From contig CAMCVS010000001.1 in the NCBI GenBank assembly GCA_945881965.1, positions 229,402-293,401 on the forward strand: a DNA stretch of 64,000 nucleotides, written 5' to 3'. The stretch comes from Paracoccus haematequi (GTDB lineage: Bacteria; Pseudomonadota; Alphaproteobacteria; Rhodobacterales; Rhodobacteraceae). The notes beneath the pieces were generated by a model, which was not told where the DNA came from, did not search any database, and saw only the letters and a program-made list of their open reading frames with translations. The position numbers and the translations under genes are program-made. Below are positions 54,788 to 63,646 of this stretch, piece by piece. Position 1 is the stretch's first letter; every line of letters starts with the position of its first letter.

Positions 54788-55342
54788 ATGGATGTTCGTG
54801 TGCGCCTTTCCCCGTTTGACTGGATGCGTGCCGGGTTTCGCGCGCTGAGCGCGGGTGGTCCGCAGGGCCTGCGCGCCGAATCGCTTGCGCGCGATCTGGG
54901 CACCACCAAAGGCTCGTTCTATTGGCATTTCGCCGATGTGCCCGCGTTTCATGCCGCGATGCTGACCCGCTGGGCCGATGACGCGCTGCTTGCGCTGCCC
55001 GCCGCCTTGCAGGATGCGCCGACGCCCGCTGCGCGGCTGCGCCGTCTGGGGCAGATCGGCACCGCGTTGGTGCTGCCCGATCTGGCGGATGCGCCGCTGG
55101 AACCGGCAATCCGGGCCTGGGCGCATGGGTCGGGTCAGGCCGCCGCCGCGATTGCGCGGGTGGATGCGGCGCGGCTGGCCATGATCCGCGAGATGCTGGC
55201 CGGGATGGGCATCACCAACCCCGAAATCGCGCGGCTGCTGCTGGGCGCGGGGATTGGCCTGACCGACATGGGCCTGCGCGACGGGTCGGACCCGACTGCG
55301 GCGATGGGGTCGCTGGTCGATCTGGTGCTCGCGCTGCGCTAA
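54788..55342 (+). CDS. TetR family transcriptional regulator
   Basis: This 184-residue repressor has the N-terminal helix-turn-helix (GLRAESLARDLGTTKGSFYWHF, residues about 28-50) and an all-helical ligand domain. It probably senses a small molecule and controls the adjacent reductive dehalogenase gene or itself. The ligand is unknown. The stop codon overlaps the convergent recO end by 4 bp. Confidence 0.88.
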   Translation: MDVRVRLSPFDWMRAGFRALSAGGPQGLRAESLARDLGTTKGSFYWHFADVPAFHAAMLTRWADDALLALPAALQDAPTPAARLRRLGQIGTALVLPDLADAPLEPAIRAWAHGSGQAAAAIARVDAARLAMIREMLAGMGITNPEIARLLLGAGIGLTDMGLRDGSDPTAAMGSLVDLVLALR

Positions 55343-56055
55343 CCCGCCAGCCACGCCACATAGCGCGCCCGCGCCTCGGGCAGCAACGACCCGGTTTCCG
55401 CCATCACCACACGCAGGAAATGCCCGGTGACGTCCAACGCCGCCGCAATCTCGGCCTGATCCTGCGGCACCGCCCCCGTCAGACAGGGCGGCAAGGGCAA
55501 CAGCCGATCCGCCCAATCGCCCGCCGCCGCCTGCGTCACCGCGCGGCCCGTGCGCGGCGACACAAAGGCCAGACCTTCGGTCGCTCCGGTGACGGCACAG
55601 GCCGACAGGTCGAGGGCAAAGCCCAGCGTTTCCAGCAGCAGCACCTCCCAGCGCAGATGCGCCGTGGGCCAGACCTCGGGATAGCCAAACAGATCAAACA
55701 GCGCCACTGTCGCCCGGTACAGCCCCGGATGCGCCGCGCGTTCCGGCAGCGTCGCGCGCAACAGAGCCACCGTGGCCCCCAGCCCCAACAGCGTGCCGGG
55801 ATGCGCCATCGCAATGCCCGCACGCCCCTGCACCGCTTCCGCCGTGAACGCGCCGATATGATCCTCCAGCCGCGCGCGCCAGACCACGTCCAATTGCGTG
55901 CCGGGTTGCAGCGCCGCGGCCATCTTGCGCCCCGCGCCGCCGCGCACCACCCCCGCATGCCGCCCGTGCAACAGCGTGAACACCTCGACGATCGCCGCAC
56001 TTTCGCCATGCGGCCGCGCGCCCAGACAGATGCCCTCGTCCCGCCATTCGATCAT
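55339..56055 (-). CDS. recO: DNA repair protein RecO
   Basis: This 238-residue recombination mediator helps RecR load RecA on single-stranded DNA. It has the N-terminal OB fold (RDEGICLGARPHGESAAIVEV, then GVVRGGAGRKMAAALQPG) and the helical zinc-region domain (LRWEVLLLETLGFALDLSAC). One of the usual zinc cysteines is visible (SACAVTG); the rest of the classical cluster is absent, as in many alphaproteobacteria. It is the last gene of the rnc-era-recO line, 105 bp after the DUF1491 gene. Confidence 0.92.
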   Translation of the reverse strand: MIEWRDEGICLGARPHGESAAIVEVFTLLHGRHAGVVRGGAGRKMAAALQPGTQLDVVWRARLEDHIGAFTAEAVQGRAGIAMAHPGTLLGLGATVALLRATLPERAAHPGLYRATVALFDLFGYPEVWPTAHLRWEVLLLETLGFALDLSACAVTGATEGLAFVSPRTGRAVTQAAAGDWADRLLPLPPCLTGAVPQDQAEIAAALDVTGHFLRVVMAETGSLLPEARARYVAWLAG

Positions 56056-56101
56056 GGCCCTACCCTGCGCCGCGCCGCACGATTGGACAAGCCGCCCGCA
56101 G

Positions 56102-56134
56102 CTTCATTTTGCCTGAAATACTCCCGCCGGAGGC
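56102..56134. repeat. Dispersed 33-bp repeat, copy 3
   Basis: This copy is identical to copy 1 (9842-9874) at 32 of 33 positions, starting CTTCATTTTGCCTGAAAT. It lies in the 105-bp gap between the recO start and the DUF1491 gene end, followed by a run of ten C residues (56142-56151). Confidence 0.8.
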
Positions 56135-56160
56135 TCCTGTCCCCCCCCCCGCGCCACGCC

Positions 56161-56493
56161 TCAGATCAAACCCGGCTGATCCAGCAGATGCCGCCCCGCG
56201 CGGTCCTCGACCTCGATCACCCACAGGTCGGGGTCCATGCGCCGCTGGCGGGTGAGGGCGGCATCCACCTCGGGCTCGGCCCCTTCGGCCAGCACGACCC
56301 AGATCCGCGCGCCCGCGCTGTCCCAGCCACGGTGATAGGCCCGCGCGCGACCGTCCAGCGTGGACAGTTTCACCAGCACCGCCCCTGCCCCGTCATCGCC
56401 ATGCGCCACCACAAAGGCCTGGATATCCAAAAGCCGCAGCCGCGCCAGATAGGCATCGACCCAGAACCGCGCCGCGAGCCGGGGTTCAGCCAT
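56161..56493 (-). CDS. DUF1491 family protein
   Basis: This 110-residue protein matches the DUF1491 pattern of alphaproteobacteria: EPRLAARFWVDAYLARLRL, then GAGAVLVKLSTLDG, a tryptophan-rich middle, and ALTRQRRMDPDLWVIEVED near the end. Its function is unknown. It lies 14 bp after era on the same strand, and this era-DUF1491-recO order recurs in Rhodobacterales in my memory. Confidence 0.85.
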   Translation of the reverse strand: MAEPRLAARFWVDAYLARLRLLDIQAFVVAHGDDGAGAVLVKLSTLDGRARAYHRGWDSAGARIWVVLAEGAEPEVDAALTRQRRMDPDLWVIEVEDRAGRHLLDQPGLI

Positions 56494-56507
56494 CGCTGCC
56501 CCCTGGT

Positions 56508-57440
56508 TCAGCCATTGCCGTCCTTGAAATCAAGGCCCATCTCGGAATAGCGTTCGGGTTCGTCCAGCCAGTTTTCCCGCACCTTGACCTGGAGGAACAG
56601 ATGCACCTTGCGGTCCAGAAACGTCTCGATCTCGGCGCGGGCGGATTGGCCGATGGCCTTGATCGTCTCGCCCTTGTGGCCAAGGATGATGCCCTTGTGA
56701 CCGTCGCGCGTCACGTAAACCACCTGGTCGATCCGCACCGACCCGTCGTCGCGTTCCGTCCACATCTCGGTTTCGACTGTCAACTGATAGGGCAATTCCT
56801 GATGCAGCCGCAGCGTCAGCTTTTCCCGAGTCATTTCCGCCGCGATCATCCGCATCGGCAGGTCGGCCAGTTGGTCTTCGGGATACAGCCACGGCCCCAC
56901 GGGCAATTCCGCCGCCAGCCAGTCGCGCAAGGTGTCAACCCCATAACCCTTTTCGGCGCTGATCATGAAGGTGCGCACAAACGGGAACCGCGCGTTGATA
57001 TCCTCGGTCAGCTTCAACAGCTTGGGGGCCTCGGTGCGGTCGATCTTGTTGATCGCCAGCGCGATCTTGCGGTCGCGGCCCAGCCCCGACAGCCCGTCAA
57101 GGATGCGGCCCACGCCCTCGGTGATCCCGCGATGCGCCTCGATCAGCAGCACGACGATATCGGCATCCGCCGCCCCGCTCCACGCAGCCGCCACCATCGC
57201 GCGGTCCAGCCGCCGGGTGGGCTGGAACAGCCCCGGCGTATCGACGAACACGATCTGCGCCGCGCCTGCGCCCTCGCCCACCATCGCCACGCCCCGGATG
57301 CGCGCGCGCGTGGTCTGCACCTTATGCGTCACGATGGACACTTTCGCGCCCACCATGCGGTTCAACAGCGTCGATTTGCCCGCATTGGGCTCGCCGATCA
57401 GGGCCACAAATCCGGCGCGGGAGGGGGGTGTGTCAGTCAT
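56508..57440 (-). CDS. era: GTPase Era
   Basis: This 310-residue essential GTPase binds 16S rRNA and helps mature the small ribosomal subunit. The G motifs are GEPNAGKSTLLN, DTPGLF and NKIDRTEAPK. The C-terminal KH RNA-binding domain contains GIILGHKGETIKAIGQSAR. The length is normal. The usual neighbour rnc lies upstream but is separated here by the nuclease and kinase-like genes at 57545-58617. Confidence 0.97.
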   Translation of the reverse strand: MTDTPPSRAGFVALIGEPNAGKSTLLNRMVGAKVSIVTHKVQTTRARIRGVAMVGEGAGAAQIVFVDTPGLFQPTRRLDRAMVAAAWSGAADADIVVLLIEAHRGITEGVGRILDGLSGLGRDRKIALAINKIDRTEAPKLLKLTEDINARFPFVRTFMISAEKGYGVDTLRDWLAAELPVGPWLYPEDQLADLPMRMIAAEMTREKLTLRLHQELPYQLTVETEMWTERDDGSVRIDQVVYVTRDGHKGIILGHKGETIKAIGQSARAEIETFLDRKVHLFLQVKVRENWLDEPERYSEMGLDFKDGNG

Positions 57441-57544
57441 GCAAGGGCCATAGCGGATTGCAGCGGGCCGCGCCAGAGGCGGCTTGCAGTAACGCGCAAC
57501 CCAAGGTTAACAGCATTGCCTGTGTGGTGGGATATTAATTCGTT

Positions 57545-58084
57545 ATGGAATCGCTTGTTTTCTTTATAGTAATCATAATCCTAATTTGGGGCTTTGCGGT
57601 TGGCAAAACCTTTGGGGTGCGCCCCAAGTCAAGGCGCACCGCCAGAAACCTCCCGACTACAAAAAGTCAATCCAGCGCCCCGAACCCAACGCCACGTTGC
57701 GACACATTGACTGGCCGAGCGCATGTCATCGACGGCGATACAATTGTAATTTCCGGGCAACATATTCGGCTGTTCGGGATTGACGCACCCGAGTTGGACC
57801 ATCCCTATGGAAAGAAATCAAAATGGGCTCTTGTCGGTCTGTGCAAAGATCAGGTCATTCGCGCAGAGTTCAACGCGGCACAAAGCTATAACCGCGAGGT
57901 TGCTATCTGCTATCTACCTGACGGACGCGACTTGTCCGAAGAAATGGTACGGCTTGGAATGGCAATCGACTGGCCGAAATTCTCGGGCGGCAAGTATCGC
58001 CAATTCGAAACACCCGACGCTCGCCGCAAGCTTTGGCGCGCTGCCGCCCGACAAAAGGGCCTGATGCCGCCACCTCAGCGCTGA
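57545..58084 (+). CDS. Membrane-anchored thermonuclease-family (SNase-like) protein
   Basis: This 179-residue protein has an N-terminal membrane segment (LVFFIVIIILIWGFAVG), a basic linker and a staphylococcal-nuclease-like domain at about residues 55-165. Catalytic residues look complete: VIDGDTIVI (aspartates), RLFGIDAPELDHPYG (arginine, aspartate, glutamate) and the later arginine in NREVAICYL. It probably cleaves nucleic acids outside the cytoplasm. The coding and leader sequence is much richer in A/T than its surroundings. It faces opposite to the surrounding housekeeping operon, so it was probably acquired. The end overlaps the convergent kinase-like gene by 10 bp. Confidence 0.85.
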   Translation: MESLVFFIVIIILIWGFAVGKTFGVRPKSRRTARNLPTTKSQSSAPNPTPRCDTLTGRAHVIDGDTIVISGQHIRLFGIDAPELDHPYGKKSKWALVGLCKDQVIRAEFNAAQSYNREVAICYLPDGRDLSEEMVRLGMAIDWPKFSGGKYRQFETPDARRKLWRAAARQKGLMPPPQR

Positions 58085-58617
58085 TCCAGCGCCGCCACCA
58101 CCCCCCCGACCAGCACCTCAATCGGCGCGTCCGCGTCCAGCCGCAGCACCGGGGCGGGTTGGCGGGTAAGCCACGCCTCTTGCCGCGCGCGCGAGCGGCC
58201 TGCGGCGCCTTCGTCGTCATAGCTCATGGCCCAGTCCAGAAAGCTGCGGTGGATCGCTTCCATGTCGCCACCGGGCAGGATGCGCGCGCCGAAACGGGCG
58301 GCTTCGCGCTGGCGCAGCCGGATCAGGCGCAAGGGGCGCGCGAGCGTCAGGAACACCACAAGGCTGGCCCCGGCCAGCATGTCATCGCCCCAGCCCTCGC
58401 ATTCGCCCGACACCACCCAGCCCTGCCCGGCCATCAGGCGCGCCATGCGGGCGCGGCGTTCGGGGGTGGGGTATTTCTCGGTATAGGGCGGGTCGGTCGG
58501 CACCCAATAGTGATCATCGGTATCGACCATCGGCACCTTCAGCGCGCGCGCCACCGCGCGGCCAAGCGTGGTGGCCCCGCACCCTGCCGCGCCGGTGATG
58601 TAAACCCGCGCGGCCAT
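58075..58617 (-). CDS. Small P-loop NTPase, adenylate-kinase-like
   Basis: This 180-residue protein has a P-loop VYITGAAGCGATTLGRAVA and the LID-like and acidic segments of adenylate-kinase or topology-modulation-type (FlaR-like) P-loop kinases: MVDTDDHYWVPT, GWVVSGECEGWGDDML and LTLARPLRLIRLRQRE. The substrate is unknown. It lies 3 bp downstream of rnc on the same strand and 10 bp into the SNase gene at its other end. Confidence 0.82.
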   Translation of the reverse strand: MAARVYITGAAGCGATTLGRAVARALKVPMVDTDDHYWVPTDPPYTEKYPTPERRARMARLMAGQGWVVSGECEGWGDDMLAGASLVVFLTLARPLRLIRLRQREAARFGARILPGGDMEAIHRSFLDWAMSYDDEGAAGRSRARQEAWLTRQPAPVLRLDADAPIEVLVGGVVAALDQR

Positions 58618-58620
58618 CGG

Positions 58621-59298
58621 TCAGCCCTGCACCCGCGTCAGCACCGCCCCGGCGGCGGCCTGTTCGGCGGCGCGTTTCGAACTGGCCTGCGCGCGCGCCG
58701 CCTCGCCCGACGCCAGCCGCGCCTCGATGGTAAAGACCGGGGCATGATCGGGGCCGTCGCGGGCCACCTCGACATAGGCGGGCGGGGCCATGCCGCGCGC
58801 CTGCGCCCATTCCTGCAACGCGGTCTTGGCGTCGCGGGCGTCGGCCTCGACATGCGCGATCCGCGCCCCCCACAGCCGCAGCACCAGCGCCTTGGCGGCG
58901 TCAAAGCCCGCATCCAGATAGACGGCGGCGATCACCGCCTCCATCCCGTCACCCAAAAGCGCCTCCTTGCGGCGACCCCCGGTCATCATCTCGGAGCGGC
59001 CCAGTCGCAGCACATCGCCCAGCCCGATCTGGCGGGCGACATCGGCGCAGGTTTCCTTGCGCACCAGCGCGTTATAGCGCGGCGCCAGCACACCTTCGGC
59101 GGCATGGGGCGCGGCCGATAGCAGCGCCTCGGCCATCACAAGGCCAAGCACCCGGTCGCCCAGAAATTCCAGCCGCTGGTTGTCGCCCGCGTTGGACGCA
59201 AAAGACGAATGGGTCAGGGCGCGCACCAAAAGCGCGGGCTGGCGGAATTCATGCCCGATCAGGGCGGCAAAGGCCTGAATGTCGCCTGCCAGCTTCAC
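58621..59298 (-). CDS. rnc: Ribonuclease III
   Basis: This 225-residue enzyme cuts double-stranded RNA in rRNA processing and mRNA turnover. The signature [18 protein letters not shown] and the second acidic site [15 protein letters not shown] give the magnesium centre. The C-terminal double-stranded RNA-binding domain follows ([12 protein letters not shown], then [12 protein letters not shown]). I chose the GTG at 59298, which overlaps the lepB stop (GTGA); the upstream ATG at 59331 would lie inside lepB. Confidence 0.95.
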   Translation of the reverse strand: MKLAGDIQAFAALIGHEFRQPALLVRALTHSSFASNAGDNQRLEFLGDRVLGLVMAEALLSAAPHAAEGVLAPRYNALVRKETCADVARQIGLGDVLRLGRSEMMTGGRRKEALLGDGMEAVIAAVYLDAGFDAAKALVLRLWGARIAHVEADARDAKTALQEWAQARGMAPPAYVEVARDGPDHAPVFTIEARLASGEAARAQASSKRAAEQAAAGAVLTRVQG

Positions 59299-60125
59299 TC
59301 GACCGCCTTGAAAAAGCGATCGCCGCGCCATGTCCAGAACGCCAGCATCGACCGCCCCGCCGACGAGAACATGATGCGATCCGCGCGCCCGATCAGGTTT
59401 TCGAACGGCACATAGCCCACGCCGCCTGCGGCCTGCGGCACCCGGCTGTCGGTGGAATTGTCGCGGTTGTCACCCATGAAGAAGTAATGCCCGGCGGGCA
59501 CGGTATAGACGGGCGTGTCATCCGTGGCCTGCACCCCGATGTTCAGGATGCTGTGGGTCGTGCCATCGGGCAGGGTTTCGATCTGGCGCGTCTTGATACA
59601 CAGCCCGCCTTGCCCCACCGCGCCATTGGCACAGCGCGGGCGCAGACCCTGCGGCCCTTGCGGGGCCATGATTTCCTCGAAGGTGCCACCATCGGCCAGC
59701 GCAACAGGCTTGCCGTTGATCTGCAACACGCCGCCCGTGACCTGCACGGTTTCCCCCGGCAGGCCGACCAGACGCTTGATGTAATCGGTGCCCGCGACCG
59801 GATGGCGGAACACCACCACATCGCCGCGCGCGGGTTCACCGGCCAAAATGCGGGTGTTGTCGCGGTCAAGAAAGCCGCAGATCGCCTTGGCGTCGATGTT
59901 CAACCCAATGGCGGGGATGCGCACCGTCGGGCAGGAGGCATAGGAATAGCCATAGCTCATCTTGTTGACGAACAGGAAATCCCCGATCAGCAGCGTGTCC
60001 TTCATCGACCCCGACGGGATCCAGAACGGCTGAAAGAACAAGGACCGGAAAATGCCCGCGATCAGCAGCGCGTAAACCACCGTCTTGATGGTTTCGACCA
60101 CCGCGTTCTGCTTCTTTTCGGCCAT
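59295..60125 (-). CDS. lepB: Signal peptidase I
   Basis: This 276-residue inner-membrane protease removes signal peptides from exported proteins. There is one N-terminal membrane segment ([19 protein letters not shown]). The catalytic serine is S40 in [10 protein letters not shown] and the lysine is K117 in [12 protein letters not shown]. The C-terminal box [11 protein letters not shown] is intact. It overlaps rnc by 4 bp and follows acpS. Confidence 0.97.
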   Translation of the reverse strand: MAEKKQNAVVETIKTVVYALLIAGIFRSLFFQPFWIPSGSMKDTLLIGDFLFVNKMSYGYSYASCPTVRIPAIGLNIDAKAICGFLDRDNTRILAGEPARGDVVVFRHPVAGTDYIKRLVGLPGETVQVTGGVLQINGKPVALADGGTFEEIMAPQGPQGLRPRCANGAVGQGGLCIKTRQIETLPDGTTHSILNIGVQATDDTPVYTVPAGHYFFMGDNRDNSTDSRVPQAAGGVGYVPFENLIGRADRIMFSSAGRSMLAFWTWRGDRFFKAVE

Positions 60126-60149
60126 GACACCCTCGGTTTTACCTGCGCG

Positions 60150-60599
60150 CTACATGCGGGGGCGGGGGCGCGAAGTCAAGCCGGACAGGGTGGGGGCTTC
60201 GTCCACCGGGCGCGCCTCGATCACCACAAAGGCCTGCGCCCAGGGGTGATCATCCGTCAGCGTGACATGCACGATGGCCGCGTGACCGGGGGGCGTCATG
60301 TCGCGCAGGCGCTCTGCGGCCCAGCCGGTCAGGTGCATCACCGGCTGGCCGGTCGCCAGATTCGACACCGCCATGTCGCGCCACGAAATTCCCATGCGCA
60401 GACCCGTGCCCAGCGCCTTGGAGCACGCCTCTTTGGCGGCCCAGCGTTTGGCCAGCGTCCCCGCCTCGTCATGGCGGGACGCGGCCTTTTTCAGCTCGGT
60501 CTCGGTGTAGACGCGGGTGCGGAACCGGTCGCCAAAGCGCGCCAGCGTGCGCGCGATGCGGTCGATATTGGCAAGGTCGGTGCCGATGCCAAGGATCAT
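60150..60599 (-). CDS. acpS: Holo-[acyl-carrier-protein] synthase
   Basis: This 149-residue enzyme transfers 4'-phosphopantetheine from CoA to acyl carrier protein for fatty acid synthesis. It shows the start [15 protein letters not shown] and the metal-binding [15 protein letters not shown]. The frame runs further upstream, but the ATG at 60599 begins the conserved N-terminus and has a GGAG element. It is 24 bp before lepB and 2 bp after the hydrolase gene. Confidence 0.95.
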   Translation of the reverse strand: MILGIGTDLANIDRIARTLARFGDRFRTRVYTETELKKAASRHDEAGTLAKRWAAKEACSKALGTGLRMGISWRDMAVSNLATGQPVMHLTGWAAERLRDMTPPGHAAIVHVTLTDDHPWAQAFVVIEARPVDEAPTLSGLTSRPRPRM

Positions 60600-60601
60600 G
60601 G

Positions 60602-62068
60602 TCACACTCCGGTCTGAAACAGGGGAAAACTGACGCCCAGCGCCCAGGCGAGGATCAGGCCCAACGCCAGACCCGCCGATGTGGCCCCGGCGCGGGCAGC
60701 GACAAAGCGGCCCATCAGGCCGAACGTCAGCCAGAACAGCACGATGACCGGCAGGATCATGATGACAAAGAACATGCCCTCGAAATCCAGCGCGACAGCA
60801 ATGCCCAGCGACAGCAGCACCGCCAGCCGCGCGAGGATGCGCTGCCACAGCGGTGCGCCAAGCGCGGCCCAGGCGTCCGCCAGCATGAAGGGCACCGCGC
60901 CCACGGCCAGTGCGGAGATGATCCACAGCCGGTCCGGCGTGGGCCAGAAATTCGCGCCATAGCGGTCAAGCGCAAGGCCGAACGCACCCAGCCCCCAGAT
61001 CACCAGCCCCGCAAAGGCCCGCGGGGCGACCCGTCCCGGCGCACCGCGCAGCCACCACAGCAGCGCGCCCTGGATCAGGCCATAGACCAAAAGATGCAGC
61101 GCCAGCGCATCCGCCACCAGCACCGGCAGGACGCGGCTGTCAATCGGCGCGGTCAGCAGCGGGGCGGTAAGCATCGGGATCAGCGTCGCGGCGGCAAAGC
61201 CGCCGCGCCCCAGCCGGGGCAGCGCGCTTTGCGCGCTGTGGCCCTGCGGCAGCAGCCGCGCCAAAGGCGCGGCAAGTGCGGTGATTGCGGCCAACAGCAG
61301 CAACAGCGCCCAGCCGGTCGGCGGCTCTGCCGCGCGACTGTCGCGGCCATAAAACCCGTCCAGCCACAGCCGCGCTGCCGCGCGCCCCGCGCGGCTTTGC
61401 AGGATCGCGACATGTTCCACGAAGGGCGCCAGCAGCGCCTGCCGGGTGACGCCACCTGTAGTGACAGCCTCGCCATAGCGCGCCGCAGGCGCGACCATTT
61501 GCGCGGCTTGCAGCGCAAATTCGCGCAGGCCCGGTTCCCAGGCGCCGGTGATCAGCAACAGGTTTTGCGGATGGCGCGGCGTGATCGCCTGCGAGAACGC
61601 TGACAGCAGCACCAACGGGCCGATATCCGGCGCATCCTGCGCCACGCGCACCAACACATCAGTGGCCATCGAATGGCCCAGCAGCGCGACGGATGCATCG
61701 CCCTGCCGCGATGCCGCGACCACCGCGCGGGTCTGGTCCACCAACCGCTGCGTGGTGCCTTCGATGGCGGTCACATCGCCCGACATCGGCCGGGGGTTCC
61801 GCCCGTGCCCCTCGAAATCGAACGCGACCGCCGTATAGCCCGCCTGCGCCAGCGTCAGCGCATAGGCCTGCATCATCTGGCGCGACCCGGCAAAGCCATG
61901 CGCGATGACCACCACCGGCCCGCCGCTGCCGTCCGTATACCGCGTGACGGGCGTATCGCCCACCGCGCCTTGGGTGATCGTGATCCCCTGCCGCGCGCCT
62001 TCCAGCGTCCAGAGCGACCACAGCGCGGCCAGCAGAGCCAGCAGGAGGGCCGCCGTCAAGCGCGGCAT
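60602..62068 (-). CDS. Alpha/beta hydrolase fused to a multi-pass membrane domain
   Basis: This 488-residue protein has an N-terminal hydrophobic anchor and an alpha/beta hydrolase domain (residues about 35-240) with the oxyanion loop [12 protein letters not shown], the nucleophile elbow [13 protein letters not shown] and [15 protein letters not shown]-terminal region with six to eight hydrophobic segments follows (from about 255). I do not recognise this fusion as a named family. The hydrolase could face the periplasm and act on a lipid or ester. It sits between pdxJ (1 bp) and acpS (2 bp), so it is cotranscribed with them. Confidence 0.82.
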   Translation of the reverse strand: MPRLTAALLLALLAALWSLWTLEGARQGITITQGAVGDTPVTRYTDGSGGPVVVIAHGFAGSRQMMQAYALTLAQAGYTAVAFDFEGHGRNPRPMSGDVTAIEGTTQRLVDQTRAVVAASRQGDASVALLGHSMATDVLVRVAQDAPDIGPLVLLSAFSQAITPRHPQNLLLITGAWEPGLREFALQAAQMVAPAARYGEAVTTGGVTRQALLAPFVEHVAILQSRAGRAAARLWLDGFYGRDSRAAEPPTGWALLLLLAAITALAAPLARLLPQGHSAQSALPRLGRGGFAAATLIPMLTAPLLTAPIDSRVLPVLVADALALHLLVYGLIQGALLWWLRGAPGRVAPRAFAGLVIWGLGAFGLALDRYGANFWPTPDRLWIISALAVGAVPFMLADAWAALGAPLWQRILARLAVLLSLGIAVALDFEGMFFVIMILPVIVLFWLTFGLMGRFVAARAGATSAGLALGLILAWALGVSFPLFQTGV

Positions 62069-62069
62069 G

Positions 62070-62819
62070 TCACGCCCGCGCCGCGTCCATCACGCGGCGC
62101 ATTTCGGTGATGGCGGGGCCCAGCCCGCGAAAGATCGCCTCGCCGATCAGGAAATGCCCGATGTTCAGTTCCATCACCTGCGGGATCGCCGCCACCGGAC
62201 CAACGGTGTCATAGGTCAGGCCGTGGCCCGCGTGAACCTCCAGCCCCAGGGAATGGGCAAAGCCTGCCATCTCGCGCAGGCGGTCCAGTTCGGCGTCGCG
62301 TTCGGCAAAATGCCCCTCGGCATGGTAATCGCAATAGGCCCCGGTATGCAGTTCGATCACCTGCGCGCCGATCCGTGCCGCCGCTTCGATCTGGCGCGCA
62401 TCCGCCGCGATAAAGATCGACACCCGGCAGCCCGCCTCGCGCAGCGGCGCGATGAACCCCGCCAGCCGGTTTTCCTCGCGCGCGACTTCCAGCCCGCCCT
62501 CGGTGGTGCGTTCCTCACGCTTTTCCGGCACGATGCAGACGGCATGCGGGCGATGCCGCAGCGCGATCTTCTGCATCTCGTCCGTCGCGGCCATTTCAAA
62601 GTTCAATGGCGTGGTCAGCGCGGCCATCAACCCTTCGATGTCCGTATCGGTGATGTGGCGGCGGTCCTCGCGCAGATGCGCGGTGATCCCGTCAGCGCCC
62701 GCCGCCTCGGCCACGGTGGCGGCGCGGATCGGGTCCGGATAGGCCGACCCGCGCGCATTGCGCACGGTGGCGACATGGTCGATGTTCACGCCAAGGCGCA
62801 GATGTCCAAGCGGTTTCAT
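62070..62819 (-). CDS. pdxJ: Pyridoxine 5'-phosphate synthase
   Basis: This 249-residue TIM-barrel enzyme makes pyridoxine 5'-phosphate, the vitamin B6 precursor, from deoxyxylulose 5-phosphate and aminoacetone phosphate. It shows [15 protein letters not shown] at the start, [28 protein letters not shown] and the phosphate-binding [15 protein letters not shown] clear AGGAGA element precedes the ATG. Confidence 0.97.
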   Translation of the reverse strand: MKPLGHLRLGVNIDHVATVRNARGSAYPDPIRAATVAEAAGADGITAHLREDRRHITDTDIEGLMAALTTPLNFEMAATDEMQKIALRHRPHAVCIVPEKREERTTEGGLEVAREENRLAGFIAPLREAGCRVSIFIAADARQIEAAARIGAQVIELHTGAYCDYHAEGHFAERDAELDRLREMAGFAHSLGLEVHAGHGLTYDTVGPVAAIPQVMELNIGHFLIGEAIFRGLGPAITEMRRVMDAARA

Positions 62820-62857
62820 AGGCTCTCCTGTGGGTGATCCCTGGGTCAGCGCAGAAC

Positions 62858-63514
62858 CTAATCCGCTTTACCCGCCTCGTCAGCCACCATATGGGCTTTT
62901 TTCCGCAGCGCTTCGAGTTTTGCCTTCAGCGCGCCTTTGCGGCGGTTCTGATAGGCCCGCACCAAGGGCACGGTGATCGCATAGCAAATCAGCCCGACGA
63001 CGATGCCGGGGATGATGCCCCCGATGAGGAACGGAAAATAGACGTTGTCATAGAAATGCTTCAGCCCGTCCCAATGCGCGGTCTGGTCGTTGAAGATGGC
63101 AAAGAAGTTGTGTTTCAGGTCGCGCCACGCCTCGGCAAACGACTCGCCGATCGAGGCGACAGCGGCCCCGTCGCTCCAGTCGCGGCCCTGCATCCAATAG
63201 CCCATGCGCAGCGTCACCCAGATGATGGGCGCATAGGTCAGCGGATTGCCCAGAAAGGTGCCGATGATCGCGGCGATGATGTTGCCGCGCATGATCCAGG
63301 CCATCACCGCTGCCGACAGGAAATGGAACCCGAACAGCGGCAGGAACGACACGAACACGCCTGCGAACACGCCACGCGCCACGCGGTCGGGGCTGTCGGG
63401 CAAACGGCGCAGGCGGTGCTGGGTGTATTGCACCGCGCGGGACCAGCCGATGCTGGGCCAGAAGGATTCCTGGATCACCCGCCAGAACGGTCGTCTGTTG
63501 CGACGTTTGAACAC
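62858..63514 (-). CDS. DUF2062 membrane protein
   Basis: This 218-residue protein has three hydrophobic segments and the DUF2062 signatures [21 protein letters not shown] and [17 protein letters not shown]. Basic tails lie at both ends. The family has no assigned function but often sits beside spoT and pdxJ in alphaproteobacteria, as here. It lies 38 bp upstream of pdxJ, probably in the same operon. Confidence 0.9.
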   Translation of the reverse strand: MFKRRNRRPFWRVIQESFWPSIGWSRAVQYTQHRLRRLPDSPDRVARGVFAGVFVSFLPLFGFHFLSAAVMAWIMRGNIIAAIIGTFLGNPLTYAPIIWVTLRMGYWMQGRDWSDGAAVASIGESFAEAWRDLKHNFFAIFNDQTAHWDGLKHFYDNVYFPFLIGGIIPGIVVGLICYAITVPLVRAYQNRRKGALKAKLEALRKKAHMVADEAGKAD

Positions 63515-63536
63515 TTCGCATGGCCCTTTTCATGCC

Positions 63537-63646
63537 GCCGCAGCCGGGTCTGCCCGACGTGGCCTCATATCATTTTTGTGCCGCAACCGGGTTTGCCGGA
63601 CTTGGCCCTTACTTAGCGTGCCGCGACCGGGATCGCCGGCGCGGCC
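63537..63646. repeat. Three 27-28 bp imperfect tandem repeats at the 3' end of spoT
   Basis: Related copies of GCCGCRRCCGGG followed by a variable centre and GGCC lie at 63537-63564, 63580-63607 and 63620-63646, spaced 40-43 bp. The third is inside the spoT end (encoding LAAPAIPVAA) and the other two fill the 98-bp gap to the DUF2062 gene. Confidence 0.7.

Noticed and set aside
52556-55516. 986-codon open frame opposite the reductive dehalogenase
   Set aside because: The dehalogenase motifs are unambiguous on the plus strand; the opposite frame is a shadow that also crosses into tetR.
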